Positions 57,289-64,000 of a stretch of 64,000 nucleotides of DNA are shown piece after piece (the stretch's first letter is position 1; each line of letters begins with the position of its first letter). This DNA is from Xanthomonas sp. XNM01. GTDB lineage: Bacteria; Pseudomonadota; Gammaproteobacteria; Xanthomonadales; Xanthomonadaceae. Below the pieces are notes generated by a model that worked only from the letters and a program-made list of their open reading frames with translations, had not been told where the DNA came from and ran no database searches. Location: contig NZ_JACVAP010000001.1 in the NCBI RefSeq assembly GCF_014851915.1, positions 434,001 through 498,000 on the forward strand. The letters are read 5' to 3'. Position numbers and translations under genes: made by a program.

Positions 57289-58260
57289 CCCCGTAGGAAG
57301 GGCCACAGCCCCGACCACCCTCCCACCGCCGCGGCGGATGCATGAGGGCAGGTGCGGCCACTGCATGCTCCAACATGGCGGTCGGCCTCGAGCGGCCTCC
57401 TACGGATTAGGCCAAGCACGTGGTCGGCCACGGCCATCCGTGGTCACGGCAACCGTGCGGCTCCACGTCCGCCGTAGGAGGGGCCACAGTCCCGACCACC
57501 CTCCCACCGCCGCGGCGGATGCATGAAGGCAGGTGCGGCCACTGCATGCTCCGACATGGTCGGCCTCGAGCGGCCTCCTACGGATTAGGCTAAGTACGTG
57601 GTCGGCCACGGCCACCGGCGGTCACGGCAACCGTGCGACGCCACATCCGCCGTAGGAGGGGCCACAGCCCCGACCACTCTCCCACCGCCACGGCGGATGC
57701 ATGAAGGCAGGTACGGTCGCTGCGTGCCCCGACATGGCGGTCGGCCTCGAGCGGCCTCCTACGGATTAGGCTCAGCACGCGGTCAGCCACGGCCGATCGC
57801 GGTCACGGTAACCGTGCGACGGCACGCTGCCGTAGGAGGGGCCGCAGCCCCGACCACCCTCCCGCCGCCGCGGCGGATGCATGAAGGCAGGTGCGGCCAC
57901 TGCATGCCCCGACATGGCGGTCGGCCTCGAGCGGCCTCCTACGGATTAGGCTCCGCACGCGGTCGGCCGCGGCCACCCGCGGTCACGGCAACCGTGCGAC
58001 GCCACGTCCGCTGTAGGAGGGGCCGCAGCCCCGACCACCCTCCCGCCGCCGCGGCGAGCACCCCACCACCACGGGCGGCATACGTGAGCCAGGCGAGGCG
58101 GCCGTCCTCCAACCGTCGTCTCGACTTCGCATCAGTCCCCGATGCAGCTCCACCATCGCAGGCGATCCGGTCCGACATCGATCCGGGATCGATCCGGCGT
58201 GATGCCGCGCCATGACCGCCCACCCGCTAGACTCCGCCCATCCACCGACGGAGTCATGCC
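57289..58260. other. Non-coding region holding a 180 bp tandem array
   Basis: Nearly 1 kb between murD2 and the hydrolase gene. 57291 to about 58060 is the tandem array; 58061-58260 is single-copy and holds the probable promoter (TAGACT near 58226) and a CGGAG ribosome binding site of the next gene. Open frames on both strands repeat with the array and are not credible genes. Confidence 0.8.
57291..58061. repeat. Tandem array of about 180 bp units, four full copies and part of a fifth
   Basis: Units begin with C(C/T)GTAGGAGG.GGCC.CAGCCCC at 57291, 57472, 57650, 57830 and 58011, that is with periods of 181, 178, 180 and 181 bp. Each full unit contains GTAGGAGG-GGCCACAGCCCCGACC, an internal GCGGCGGATGCATGA, and the reverse-oriented GGTCGGCCTCGAGCGGCCTCCTAC, so each carries an inverted pair of REP-like motifs about 100 bp apart, then ACGGATTAGGCTAAGxACG-like and CGGTCACGGCAACCGTGCG. 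The fifth unit stops after its first motif. Copies differ by few substitutions, so the array is recent or actively homogenised. Confidence 0.92.
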
Positions 58261-59055
58261 ATGCGCCTGCCGATCCTCGCTGCCCTCTCCAGCGCCATCC
58301 TCGCCACGATGGCGTTTTCTGCCAGCGCCGCCATGCGCACCCAGCCGGTCGAATGGAGCAACGGCGCCGAGCGTTTCAGTGGCGTGCTGGTCTACGACGA
58401 CAGCAGCGACGACGCGCGTCCTGGCCTGGTGATGGTGCCGAACTGGAAGGGCGTCAGCCCGGCATCGGTCGAAACCGCCAAGCGCCTGGCCGGCGACGAT
58501 TACGTGGTGCTGGTGGCCGATGTCTACGGCAAGGATGTGCGGCCGAAGACCGATGCCGAGGCCGGGCCGGTGGCGAGCAGGCTGCGTGGCGACCGCCCGC
58601 TGCTGCGCACGCGCACCGCGCAGGCGCTGGAGGTGCTCAAGCAGCAGGCCGGCAGCGCGCCGCTGGATGCGTCGAAGCTCGGCGCGGTCGGCTACTGCTT
58701 CGGCGGCACCGCGGTGCTGGAACTGGCGCGCGCCGGTGCACCGCTGGCCGGCGTGGTCAGCCTGCATGGCGCGCTCGGCACCGACCTGCCGGCCGGGCAG
58801 GGTGCGGTGAAGGCACCGCTGCTGGTACTCAACGGTGCAGCCGACACCTATGTGAGCGCCGAGGAGATCGCCGGCTTCGGGAAGGAGATGGATGCGGCAG
58901 GTGCCGACTGGCAGTTCGTCAACTTCAGCGGCGCGGTGCACTGCTTCGCCGAAGCCGATGCCAACAGCGGCCCGGGCTGCCAGTACGACCCGCGCGCGGC
59001 TGCGCGTGCCTACCGCATGCTCGACGGCTTCTTCGACGAGCGCTTCGATGACTGA
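58261..59055 (+). CDS. Exported dienelactone hydrolase family protein
   Basis: A 264 aa secreted alpha/beta-hydrolase of the dienelactone hydrolase family. The signal peptide is MRLPILAALSSAILATMAFSASA. The triad is Cys146 (GAVGYCFGGTA), Asp195 (NGAADTYVSAEE) and His227 (GAVHCFAE), the Cys-Asp-His set that distinguishes this family from serine hydrolases. The usual YGKD and RPKTDAE segments are present. Periplasmic members have unknown substrates. The last codons overlap the next gene by 8 nt. Confidence 0.9.
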   Translation: MRLPILAALSSAILATMAFSASAAMRTQPVEWSNGAERFSGVLVYDDSSDDARPGLVMVPNWKGVSPASVETAKRLAGDDYVVLVADVYGKDVRPKTDAEAGPVASRLRGDRPLLRTRTAQALEVLKQQAGSAPLDASKLGAVGYCFGGTAVLELARAGAPLAGVVSLHGALGTDLPAGQGAVKAPLLVLNGAADTYVSAEEIAGFGKEMDAAGADWQFVNFSGAVHCFAEADANSGPGCQYDPRAAARAYRMLDGFFDERFDD

Positions 59056-59608
59056 GGCGCGCATGCGGCATCGCACCCGCCCACGCGCCTGTCTGGCACG
59101 TGGCCTCACCGCTGTGTTCCTGCTGCTCGCCGGCAGCCCGGTCGCCTTCGCGCAGCCGCAGTCCGATGCCGGCACCGGCGGCACCCGCGCCGCGCATGGC
59201 GCGTGGTCGCTGCTGTGCGGGCCGCCGGTCGGCAGGGCGTCCGACGACTGCGCGCTGGTGCAGGAAACACGGCTGGCCGAACGGCCCGACGTGACCATCA
59301 GCGCGATCGTGATGAAGATGCAGCGCCCCGCCGACATGCGCGTGCTGCGGCTGCGTACGCCGCTGGGCGTGCTGCTCGACAGCGGAGTGGAACTGGAAAT
59401 CGACGGCCGCGCGGTCGGGCAGTTGCCGTTCAACCGCTGCTACAGCGAGGGCTGCTACGTGGAAGTGCCGCTGGATCCGGAGCTGCTGGCCGACCTGCGT
59501 GCCGGCAGCCAGGTGCGGCTGGGCATGCGCGAGTTCGAGGCGCCGGCTCGCGTGTACCTGCCGCTGGACCTGTCCGGATTCGGCGAAGGTTACGACGCCT
59601 TGCCCTGA
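59048..59608 (+). CDS. Invasion-associated locus B-like exported protein
   Basis: A 186 aa protein with a signal sequence (GLTAVFLLLAGSPVAFAQP) and the IalB-family pattern: WSLLC.....CALVQE near the start of the mature part, LRTPLGVLLDSGVELEIDGR and PFNRCYSEGCYVEVPLDPELLADLRAGSQV. The four cysteines fit the two disulfides of the family. IalB proteins were named in Bartonella but are widespread in non-pathogens; function is unknown. The start at 59048 overlaps the hydrolase stop; the ATG at 59063 is an alternative that gives a tighter signal peptide. Confidence 0.82.
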   Translation: MTEARMRHRTRPRACLARGLTAVFLLLAGSPVAFAQPQSDAGTGGTRAAHGAWSLLCGPPVGRASDDCALVQETRLAERPDVTISAIVMKMQRPADMRVLRLRTPLGVLLDSGVELEIDGRAVGQLPFNRCYSEGCYVEVPLDPELLADLRAGSQVRLGMREFEAPARVYLPLDLSGFGEGYDALP

Positions 59609-59658
59609 GCGGGCTGCACGCCGCGCGTGGTGCTCATGCGCCGCGCCGCAGAAGGCGC

Positions 59659-59913
59659 TCAGGCTGCAGGTGCCACCGCAGCCTGCGCCGCCGCGATCGC
59701 CCCGGCAATCGCCGCCCGCGACTGCGGGCTGTTGCGCCAGCAGGTGGTGCCGAGCATCGCCGCGACCTGGCCGGTGATGTCCTCCACGCTCGCGTCGGCC
59801 AGTTGCGCCAGCGAGCGGTAGCCGATCTGCTCCAGCCGCGCGATCACCGTCGGGCCCACGCCTCTGGTGGCGAGCAGCGCGTCGCGCTCGGCCGCACTGA
59901 AGCCTTCGGCCAT
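59659..59913 (-). CDS. Small helix-hairpin-helix protein
   Basis: An 84 aa protein with a helix-hairpin-helix fold: LLATRGVGPTVIARLEQIGYRSLAQLADAS contains the GxGxxxxxxL pattern of nucleic-acid-binding HhH motifs, followed by an alanine-rich helix and a lone cysteine (LGTTCWRN), as in the pathogenicity-locus/DUF4332-like proteins. It may bind DNA or RNA, but this is untested. Its ATG overlaps the ispB stop by one base, so it is probably expressed with ispB. Confidence 0.75.
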   Translation of the reverse strand: MAEGFSAAERDALLATRGVGPTVIARLEQIGYRSLAQLADASVEDITGQVAAMLGTTCWRNSPQSRAAIAGAIAAAQAAVAPAA

Positions 59914-60911
59914 CAGTGCGTGCGTTCCACCGCGTAGCGGGCCAGGCCACGCAGCGCGGCGGTGGCCTCGTTGTCCGGCAACGCGTCCAGCGCGGCTTCG
60001 GCCGCTGCGGCGAACTCGAATGCGCGCGCGCGGCTGTACTCGATGCCGCCGCTGGCCCGTATGGCGGCCATCGCTTCGGGCAGCGCGTCGCTGTCGCCCT
60101 GCTCGACGATGGCGCGCAGGCGCTCGCGGGTCGCGCCCTCGGCATGGGCGATGGCGTGGATCAGCGGCAGCGTGGCCTTGCCCTCGGCCAGGTCGTCGCC
60201 CAGGTTCTTGCCCAGGTCGGCAGCGTCGGCGGTGTAGTCCAGCACGTCGTCGGCGATCTGGAACGCGTAGCCCAGCGCCATGCCGTAGTCGTACAGCGCC
60301 TGCTGGGTGGCTTCGTCCGCGCCGGAGGCCAGCGCGCCCAGGCGGGTACCGGCGGCGAACAGCACCGCGGTCTTGCGCTCGATCACGCGCAGGTAGGCGG
60401 CCTCGTCGGTGTCCGGATTGCGTACGTGCAGCAGCTGCAGCACCTCGCCCTCGGCGATGCGGTTGGTAGTGTCGGCCAGGATCCGCATCACCGGCATCCG
60501 GTCCAGTTCCACCATCAGCTGGAAGCTGCGCGAGTACAGGAAATCGCCGACCAGCACGCTGGCCGCATTGCCCCAGATCGCGTTGGCCGTGCTGCGGCCG
60601 CGGCGCAGGTCGGACTCGTCCACCACGTCGTCGTGCAGCAGGGTGGAGGTGTGGATGAACTCGATGATCGCCGCCAGCTGGTGGTGGTCGGCGCCCGGGG
60701 TGCCGCAGGCGCGGCCGGCCAGCAGCACCAGCATCGGCCGCAGCCGCTTGCCGCCGGCCGAGACGATGTGCTCGGCGATCTGGTTGATCAGGACCACGTC
60801 CGAGGCCAGCCGGGTGCGGATCAGGGTATCGACCGCGGCCATGTCGGCGGCCGCCAGGGCCTGGATCTGCGGGAGCGTGGCGTGGGGACGGGCGGACTGA
60901 TCGATTGCCAT
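59913..60911 (-). CDS. ispB: Octaprenyl diphosphate synthase
   Basis: IspB extends farnesyl diphosphate with isopentenyl units to make the side chain of ubiquinone. The 332 aa sequence has the first aspartate-rich motif LLHDDVVDESDLRRGRSTANAIWGN and the second, ALGYAFQIADDVLDYTADAADLGKNLGDDLAEGKATLPLI. The N-terminal GGKRLRPMLVLLAG is the IPP-binding block. A perfect TATAAT lies 24 nt upstream of the ATG. It is divergent from ssb. Confidence 0.96.
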   Translation of the reverse strand: MAIDQSARPHATLPQIQALAAADMAAVDTLIRTRLASDVVLINQIAEHIVSAGGKRLRPMLVLLAGRACGTPGADHHQLAAIIEFIHTSTLLHDDVVDESDLRRGRSTANAIWGNAASVLVGDFLYSRSFQLMVELDRMPVMRILADTTNRIAEGEVLQLLHVRNPDTDEAAYLRVIERKTAVLFAAGTRLGALASGADEATQQALYDYGMALGYAFQIADDVLDYTADAADLGKNLGDDLAEGKATLPLIHAIAHAEGATRERLRAIVEQGDSDALPEAMAAIRASGGIEYSRARAFEFAAAAEAALDALPDNEATAALRGLARYAVERTH

Positions 60912-60935
60912 GGGAAAGCCTTGGGACGACGGGGA

Positions 60936-60941
60936 ATTATA
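60936..60941 (-). promoter_or_regulatory. -10 box (TATAAT) for ispB
   Basis: Perfect TATAAT on the minus strand, 24 nt before the ispB ATG. At a 17 bp spacing the -35 would be GTCAGA, a poor match. Confidence 0.5.
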
Positions 60942-61004
60942 GGCCGGACGGGCTGACTTCTGACCCCGTTAATGGCGATGGACCGATGGCGGGGCCGGCC
61001 CCGG

Positions 61005-61010
61005 TATACT
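61005..61010 (+). promoter_or_regulatory. -10 box (TATACT) for ssb
   Basis: TATACT in the context CCGGTATACTTC, 51 nt before the ssb ATG. It is back-to-back with the ispB promoter, 63 bp apart. Confidence 0.45.
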
Positions 61011-61061
61011 TCACTGCCCTTGCCCGGACCCGCCGGGCGACGAGAACGGAACCCCAAAGCT

Positions 61062-61610
61062 ATGGCACGCGGCATCAACAAGGTCATCCTGGTCGGCAAC
61101 CTCGGCAACGATCCCGACGTCAAGTACACCCAGGGCGGCATGGCGGTGACCCGTGTCAGCCTGGCCACCACCAGCGTCCGCAAGGACCGCGATGGCAACA
61201 ACCAGGAACGCACCGAATGGCACCGCGTGGTGTTCTTCGGCAAGCTCGGCGAGATCGCCGGCGAGTACCTGCGCAAGGGCTCGCAGGTCTACGTCGAAGG
61301 CGAGATCCGCTACGACAAGTTCACCGGCCAGGACGGCGTGGAGAAGTACACCACCGACATCGTCGCCAACGAGATGCAGATGCTCGGCGGCCGCGCCGGC
61401 GGCGGCGAGGGCGGCGGCGGCTTCGAGCGCAGCGAGCGCCCGCAGCGATCGGCGGCCCCGCGTCGCGAGTACGGCGGTGGTGGCCAGGGCGGCCAGCAGT
61501 CCCGCGGCGGCAACGACTACGGCCAGGGCGGCGGCCAGCAGCGCAACGCGCCGGCCCAGCAGTCGGCTCCGCCGATGGACGACTTCGCGGACGACGACAT
61601 CCCGTTCTGA
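61062..61610 (+). CDS. ssb: Single-stranded DNA-binding protein
   Basis: SSB coats single-stranded DNA and recruits repair and replication factors. The 182 aa protein has an N-terminal OB fold ([54 protein letters not shown]), a long Gly/Gln-rich disordered linker (about 115-165) and the acidic interaction tip [10 protein letters not shown] terminator follows 24 nt after the stop. Confidence 0.97.
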   Translation: MARGINKVILVGNLGNDPDVKYTQGGMAVTRVSLATTSVRKDRDGNNQERTEWHRVVFFGKLGEIAGEYLRKGSQVYVEGEIRYDKFTGQDGVEKYTTDIVANEMQMLGGRAGGGEGGGGFERSERPQRSAAPRREYGGGGQGGQQSRGGNDYGQGGGQQRNAPAQQSAPPMDDFADDDIPF

Positions 61611-61633
61611 GGCGGGTGCTGTCTGATGGAATG

Positions 61634-61661
61634 AAAAAGCCCGCGTCGAGCGGGCTTTTTC
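61634..61661. terminator. Bidirectional rho-independent terminator
   Basis: AAAAAGCCCGC, loop GTCGA, GCGGGCTTTTT: an 11 bp stem flanked by A-run and T-run. It terminates ssb and, on the other strand, can terminate dgkA 120 bp away. Confidence 0.9.
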
Positions 61662-61783
61662 GTGGGCGGGATGCTGGGCGCTGTCTCCCGGGGGCTGTCC
61701 TGGCGCCTTGTCGGCAACAGTGTTTCCCGGCCCGGACCGGGTCTTCCTTCCAGGCGCCGGCGGCGTCGTGCCGCAGGCGCTGG

Positions 61784-62176
61784 CTAACCCAGCAGGATCG
61801 CCGCCCAGACCGCGGTCACCATCAGCAGGGCCGTGGTCTGTGCGGCGCTGCCCATGTCCTTGGCGTTCTTGGACAGCGGGTGGCGTTCCAGCGAGATGCG
61901 ATCGACCACCGCTTCGATGGCGGAGTTGAGCAGTTCGGTCAGCAGGCTGATGAAACAGACCGCCAGCATCAAGGCACGCTCGACCGGGCTCACGTCGAGC
62001 ACGCAGGCCACGACGATCAGCACGGCATGCAGGGCCAGCAGCTGTCGGAACGCGGCCTCGCCACGCACGGTGGCGAGGAAGCCGTCGCGCGAGTAACGCA
62101 GGGTGTGCAGGATGCGGCTGAAGCCGGTCTTGCCGTGCTGGTACTTGCCGGTGACGGCGGGGCGGGGCGATGACAT
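61784..62176 (-). CDS. dgkA: Diacylglycerol kinase
   Basis: DgkA phosphorylates diacylglycerol, or in some bacteria undecaprenol, at the inner membrane and recycles lipid from membrane-derived glycans. The 130 aa protein has three membrane helices and the active-site segments ILHTLRYSRDGFLATVRGEAAFRQ, FISLLTELLNSAIEAVVDRIS and HPLSKNAKDMGSAAQ, with the two conserved Glu residues and the GSAA turn. Confidence 0.95.
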   Translation of the reverse strand: MSSPRPAVTGKYQHGKTGFSRILHTLRYSRDGFLATVRGEAAFRQLLALHAVLIVVACVLDVSPVERALMLAVCFISLLTELLNSAIEAVVDRISLERHPLSKNAKDMGSAAQTTALLMVTAVWAAILLG

Positions 62177-62373
62177 GCACTCTCCTGGACGGCGCGGACA
62201 GCGCGCAGGATGGGGGCGGGCCTGTCAGAAAGTCGTCAGGCGCGGCGCCGTTGCATGGCGATCGCGCGTGGTGCCGGTGATCGTCGCGTCAGCGTGTGCG
62301 TGTGCGGGTGCGCCGATCCGCTGCGCACGATGAGACAGGCACTCCTGTGCAACGCGAACACCGGGTGTGGTCT

Positions 62374-63606
62374 TTACGGCGCGTCGCGCATGTCCAGGCT
62401 GAAACGGCAGCCCTGGTCCGAGCTGTCGACCGTCATGCGCCAGCCCAGATGCTCGACGATGCGCTGCACGATGGACAGGCCGAGGCCTTCGCCGCTCTGG
62501 CGGGCGCTGGGTGCGAAGCGTTGGAACTGCTGCGGGTCGATGCTGGGCGGCAGGCCCGGGCCGGTGTCGGCGATGACCAGCGTGGTGCCGTGCAGAGCGA
62601 TGCGCACTTCGCCGGCATCCGTGTACTGGCAGGCATTGCGCAGCAGATTCCAGACCACGCTGCGCGCCAGTTCGGCGTTGGTGTGGACGTGGGCGTCCTG
62701 CGGTGCGTCCAGCACCAGCGCTACCGGCTTTCGTGCCAGCCAGGGCTGGCAGCGCGCCATGCACTCTTCGATCAATGGGCGCAGCGGCACCACGCTGCGG
62801 GCCAGGTTGTGCGGGTCGCGCGAGAGCAGCAGCAGGCAGGCCAGCTGGCGCTGCATCTCCTCGGTGGTACGCACGATGCGGTCGGCGCTGGCCACCAGAT
62901 GGCTGTCGGGCGGCAGCTGGTGGACGATGGTCTCCGCCGCGCCGGCGATGATGGCAAGCGGGGTGCGCAGTTCGTGGCTGGCATCGCCCACGAAGCAGCG
63001 CTCACGCTGCAGGAACTGCTCGGTCTCGTCGCTGTGCTGCGCGAAGGCGCGCGCCAGCACGCCGATCTCGTCGCGCGCGTCCTGGAAGGGGAAGGGCTTC
63101 TGCCTGCGCTGCACCGCGTCCGCCAGGCGGGTGATGGGGGCGATGACCCGCTCGGCCGTCAAACGCCCGATCCAGAACGCGCAGAGGATGCACAGCAGGA
63201 TGACCACCACCGCGTAGGCGTCGATCACGTGCTCCAGGTAGGCGTAATACGCGCCGTCCTGCAGCAGGTAATAGCGCTTCCCCGTGATGTCGAACACCAT
63301 CAGGTGCCAGACGTCGGCCTCCTCCACGCTGTGGTAGCCCGGGGCGTACCTGCGCAGGTCCTCGGGCACGCTGCGCGCGTCGTAGAGACGGCTGCCTTCG
63401 GGCATGGCCGGCGTGACACCCGCGGCGATCTCGCCCTCCACCCGGCGCATCTCGCTGTGCAGGGTTTCGGAAATGACATAGGCGCGCAGCTCGTCGTAGT
63501 CGAGCTGTTCGGCCAGGACCACGAACCCCATCACCGCGACCATCAGCATCACGAACGACACCGTGATGCGCGTCCGCAGCGACATCGGGCTGAAAGCGGA
63601 TTTCAT
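62374..63606 (-). CDS. Sensor histidine kinase (two-component)
   Basis: A 410 aa membrane kinase. TM1 is ITVSFVMLMVAVMGFVVLA, the periplasmic domain runs to about 145 and TM2 is AYAVVVILLCILCAFWIG. A HAMP-like linker (RVIAPITRLADAVQ) leads to HisKA with His211 in GDASHELRTPLAII and a HATPase domain (WNLLRNACQYT, IADTGPGLP, SGEGLGLSIVQRIVEHLG). All catalytic motifs are present. The ligand is unknown. It follows the response regulator gene by 25 nt, the usual order RR-HK. Confidence 0.92.
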   Translation of the reverse strand: MKSAFSPMSLRTRITVSFVMLMVAVMGFVVLAEQLDYDELRAYVISETLHSEMRRVEGEIAAGVTPAMPEGSRLYDARSVPEDLRRYAPGYHSVEEADVWHLMVFDITGKRYYLLQDGAYYAYLEHVIDAYAVVVILLCILCAFWIGRLTAERVIAPITRLADAVQRRQKPFPFQDARDEIGVLARAFAQHSDETEQFLQRERCFVGDASHELRTPLAIIAGAAETIVHQLPPDSHLVASADRIVRTTEEMQRQLACLLLLSRDPHNLARSVVPLRPLIEECMARCQPWLARKPVALVLDAPQDAHVHTNAELARSVVWNLLRNACQYTDAGEVRIALHGTTLVIADTGPGLPPSIDPQQFQRFAPSARQSGEGLGLSIVQRIVEHLGWRMTVDSSDQGCRFSLDMRDAP

Positions 63607-63631
63607 GATGGTGGCCCTGCCGCCCCGGTGG

Positions 63632-64000
63632 TCAGGCCGACGCGGCCCTGCGCGCATCATGCAGGCGCCAGCCGACGCCGTGCACGGTTTCGATGAGGGC
63701 GGTGTCGAACCGCTTGTCGACCAGCTGGCGCAGCTCGTGGATGTGGGTGCGCAGCGCGCCGCTGTCGGGCGGGTCGTCGCCCCAGAGCAGGTACTCCATC
63801 TCCTGCTTGCGCACGACCTCCGGCGCGGCGCGCACCAGACACAGCAGCAGCTTGTGGGTGCTGGGGGTCAGGTCGATGGCCTGGCCCTGCCGGCAGGCCC
63901 GTGGTGCGCGGGTATCCACCTGCAGGTCGTCCCAGCCCAGGGTGCCCTGCACCTGGCGGCCCTGGGCGCGGCGCACCAGCGCCTTGATGCGCGCGTCCAG
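63632..64000 (-). CDS. OmpR/PhoB-family response regulator, partial (C-terminal part)
   Basis: The window ends inside this gene; only the last 122 codons before the stop are present. They include the end of the linker (ARIKALVRRAQGR) and the winged-helix DNA-binding domain (LTPSTHKLLLCLVRAAPEVVRKQEMEYLLWGDD, SGALRTHIHELRQLVDKRF, IETVHGVGWRL), the Trans_Reg_C signature of OmpR/PhoB regulators. The receiver domain lies to the right of position 64000. It pairs with the sensor kinase at 62374. Confidence 0.93.
   Translation of the reverse strand: MDARIKALVRRAQGRQVQGTLGWDDLQVDTRAPRACRQGQAIDLTPSTHKLLLCLVRAAPEVVRKQEMEYLLWGDDPPDSGALRTHIHELRQLVDKRFDTALIETVHGVGWRLHDARRAASA

Noticed and set aside
57291-58061. 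CRISPR array
   Set aside because: Units of about 180 bp are repeated in full with no unique spacers, and no cas genes are near.
57201-58223. Repeated reading frames in the 180 bp array (for example MAVADHV... on the minus strand)
   Set aside because: They repeat because the DNA repeats, contain the REP motif in translation and have no ribosome binding sites; the array is better explained as non-coding.

Overview
The window is about 70% GC, densely coded, and reads as a chromosomal segment of a Lysobacteraceae/Xanthomonadaceae gammaproteobacterium (Luteimonas, Lysobacter, Xanthomonas or a relative). The main clues are a fused aspartate kinase/diaminopimelate decarboxylase (lysAC), the MurL/MurD2 route to D-glutamate in peptidoglycan, the run rlmE-ftsH-folP/miaA-hfq-hflX-hflK-hflC, and an AAC(6')-like acetyltransferase of the Stenotrophomonas type. 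I saw no tRNA, rRNA, CRISPR array, prophage or insertion sequence.

Layout. 0-13.6 kb: an exported hydrolase, a very large diguanylate cyclase and a hybrid histidine kinase that both carry a periplasmic propeller sensor, L-serine dehydratase, a YceI/cytochrome b561/YceI cluster, and several exported or redox proteins. 13.6-19.9 kb: hemE, a WGR protein, aroKB, a P-loop kinase, pdxH coupled to an acetyltransferase gene, and a lone metal-chelate binding protein. 19.9-20.8 kb: a repeat-rich non-coding block with long inverted arms. 20.8-28.4 kb: a methyltransferase, a HemJ-like membrane protein, an alkaline phosphatase lipoprotein, two transporters and two NlpC/P60 hydrolases. 28.5-33.6 kb: slyD, then lpxD-fabZ-lpxA-lpxB-rnhB. 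33.7-37.3 kb: an Smr protein, then surE-pcm-(ExoD-like)-nlpD, followed by a decayed gene where many gammaproteobacteria carry rpoS. 38.2-50 kb: yhbY, rlmE, ftsH, folP, a permease, miaA, hfq, hflX, hflKC and a DUF2065 gene. 50-58.1 kb: a REP-like doublet, phzF-like, lysAC, a membrane protein, murL, murD2, then a tandem array of about 180 bp units. 58.2-64 kb: exported hydrolase and IalB-like genes, ispB, ssb, dgkA and a two-component system cut by the window end.

The segment is mostly envelope and housekeeping biology: lipid A (lpxDAB, fabZ), peptidoglycan (lysAC, murL, murD2, nlpD, NlpC/P60), membrane proteolysis (ftsH with its modulators hflKC), isoprenoid and heme precursors (ispB, hemE, hemJ), shikimate (aroKB) and RNA regulation or modification (hfq, miaA, rlmE). 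Many neighbours overlap by 1-20 nt (ATGA/GTGA junctions), so translational coupling is common. Six minus-strand genes have a -10-like box only 6-7 nt before the chosen start codon, which suggests leaderless transcripts.

I did not find a clear undescribed multi-gene system. The least explained elements are the inverted-arm block at 19.98-20.77 kb, the 180 bp array at 57.29-58.06 kb, the G13 tract plus apparent one-base frameshift in a small HTH gene at 4.4 kb, and an exported orphan translationally coupled to the hybrid histidine kinase at 12.7 kb.
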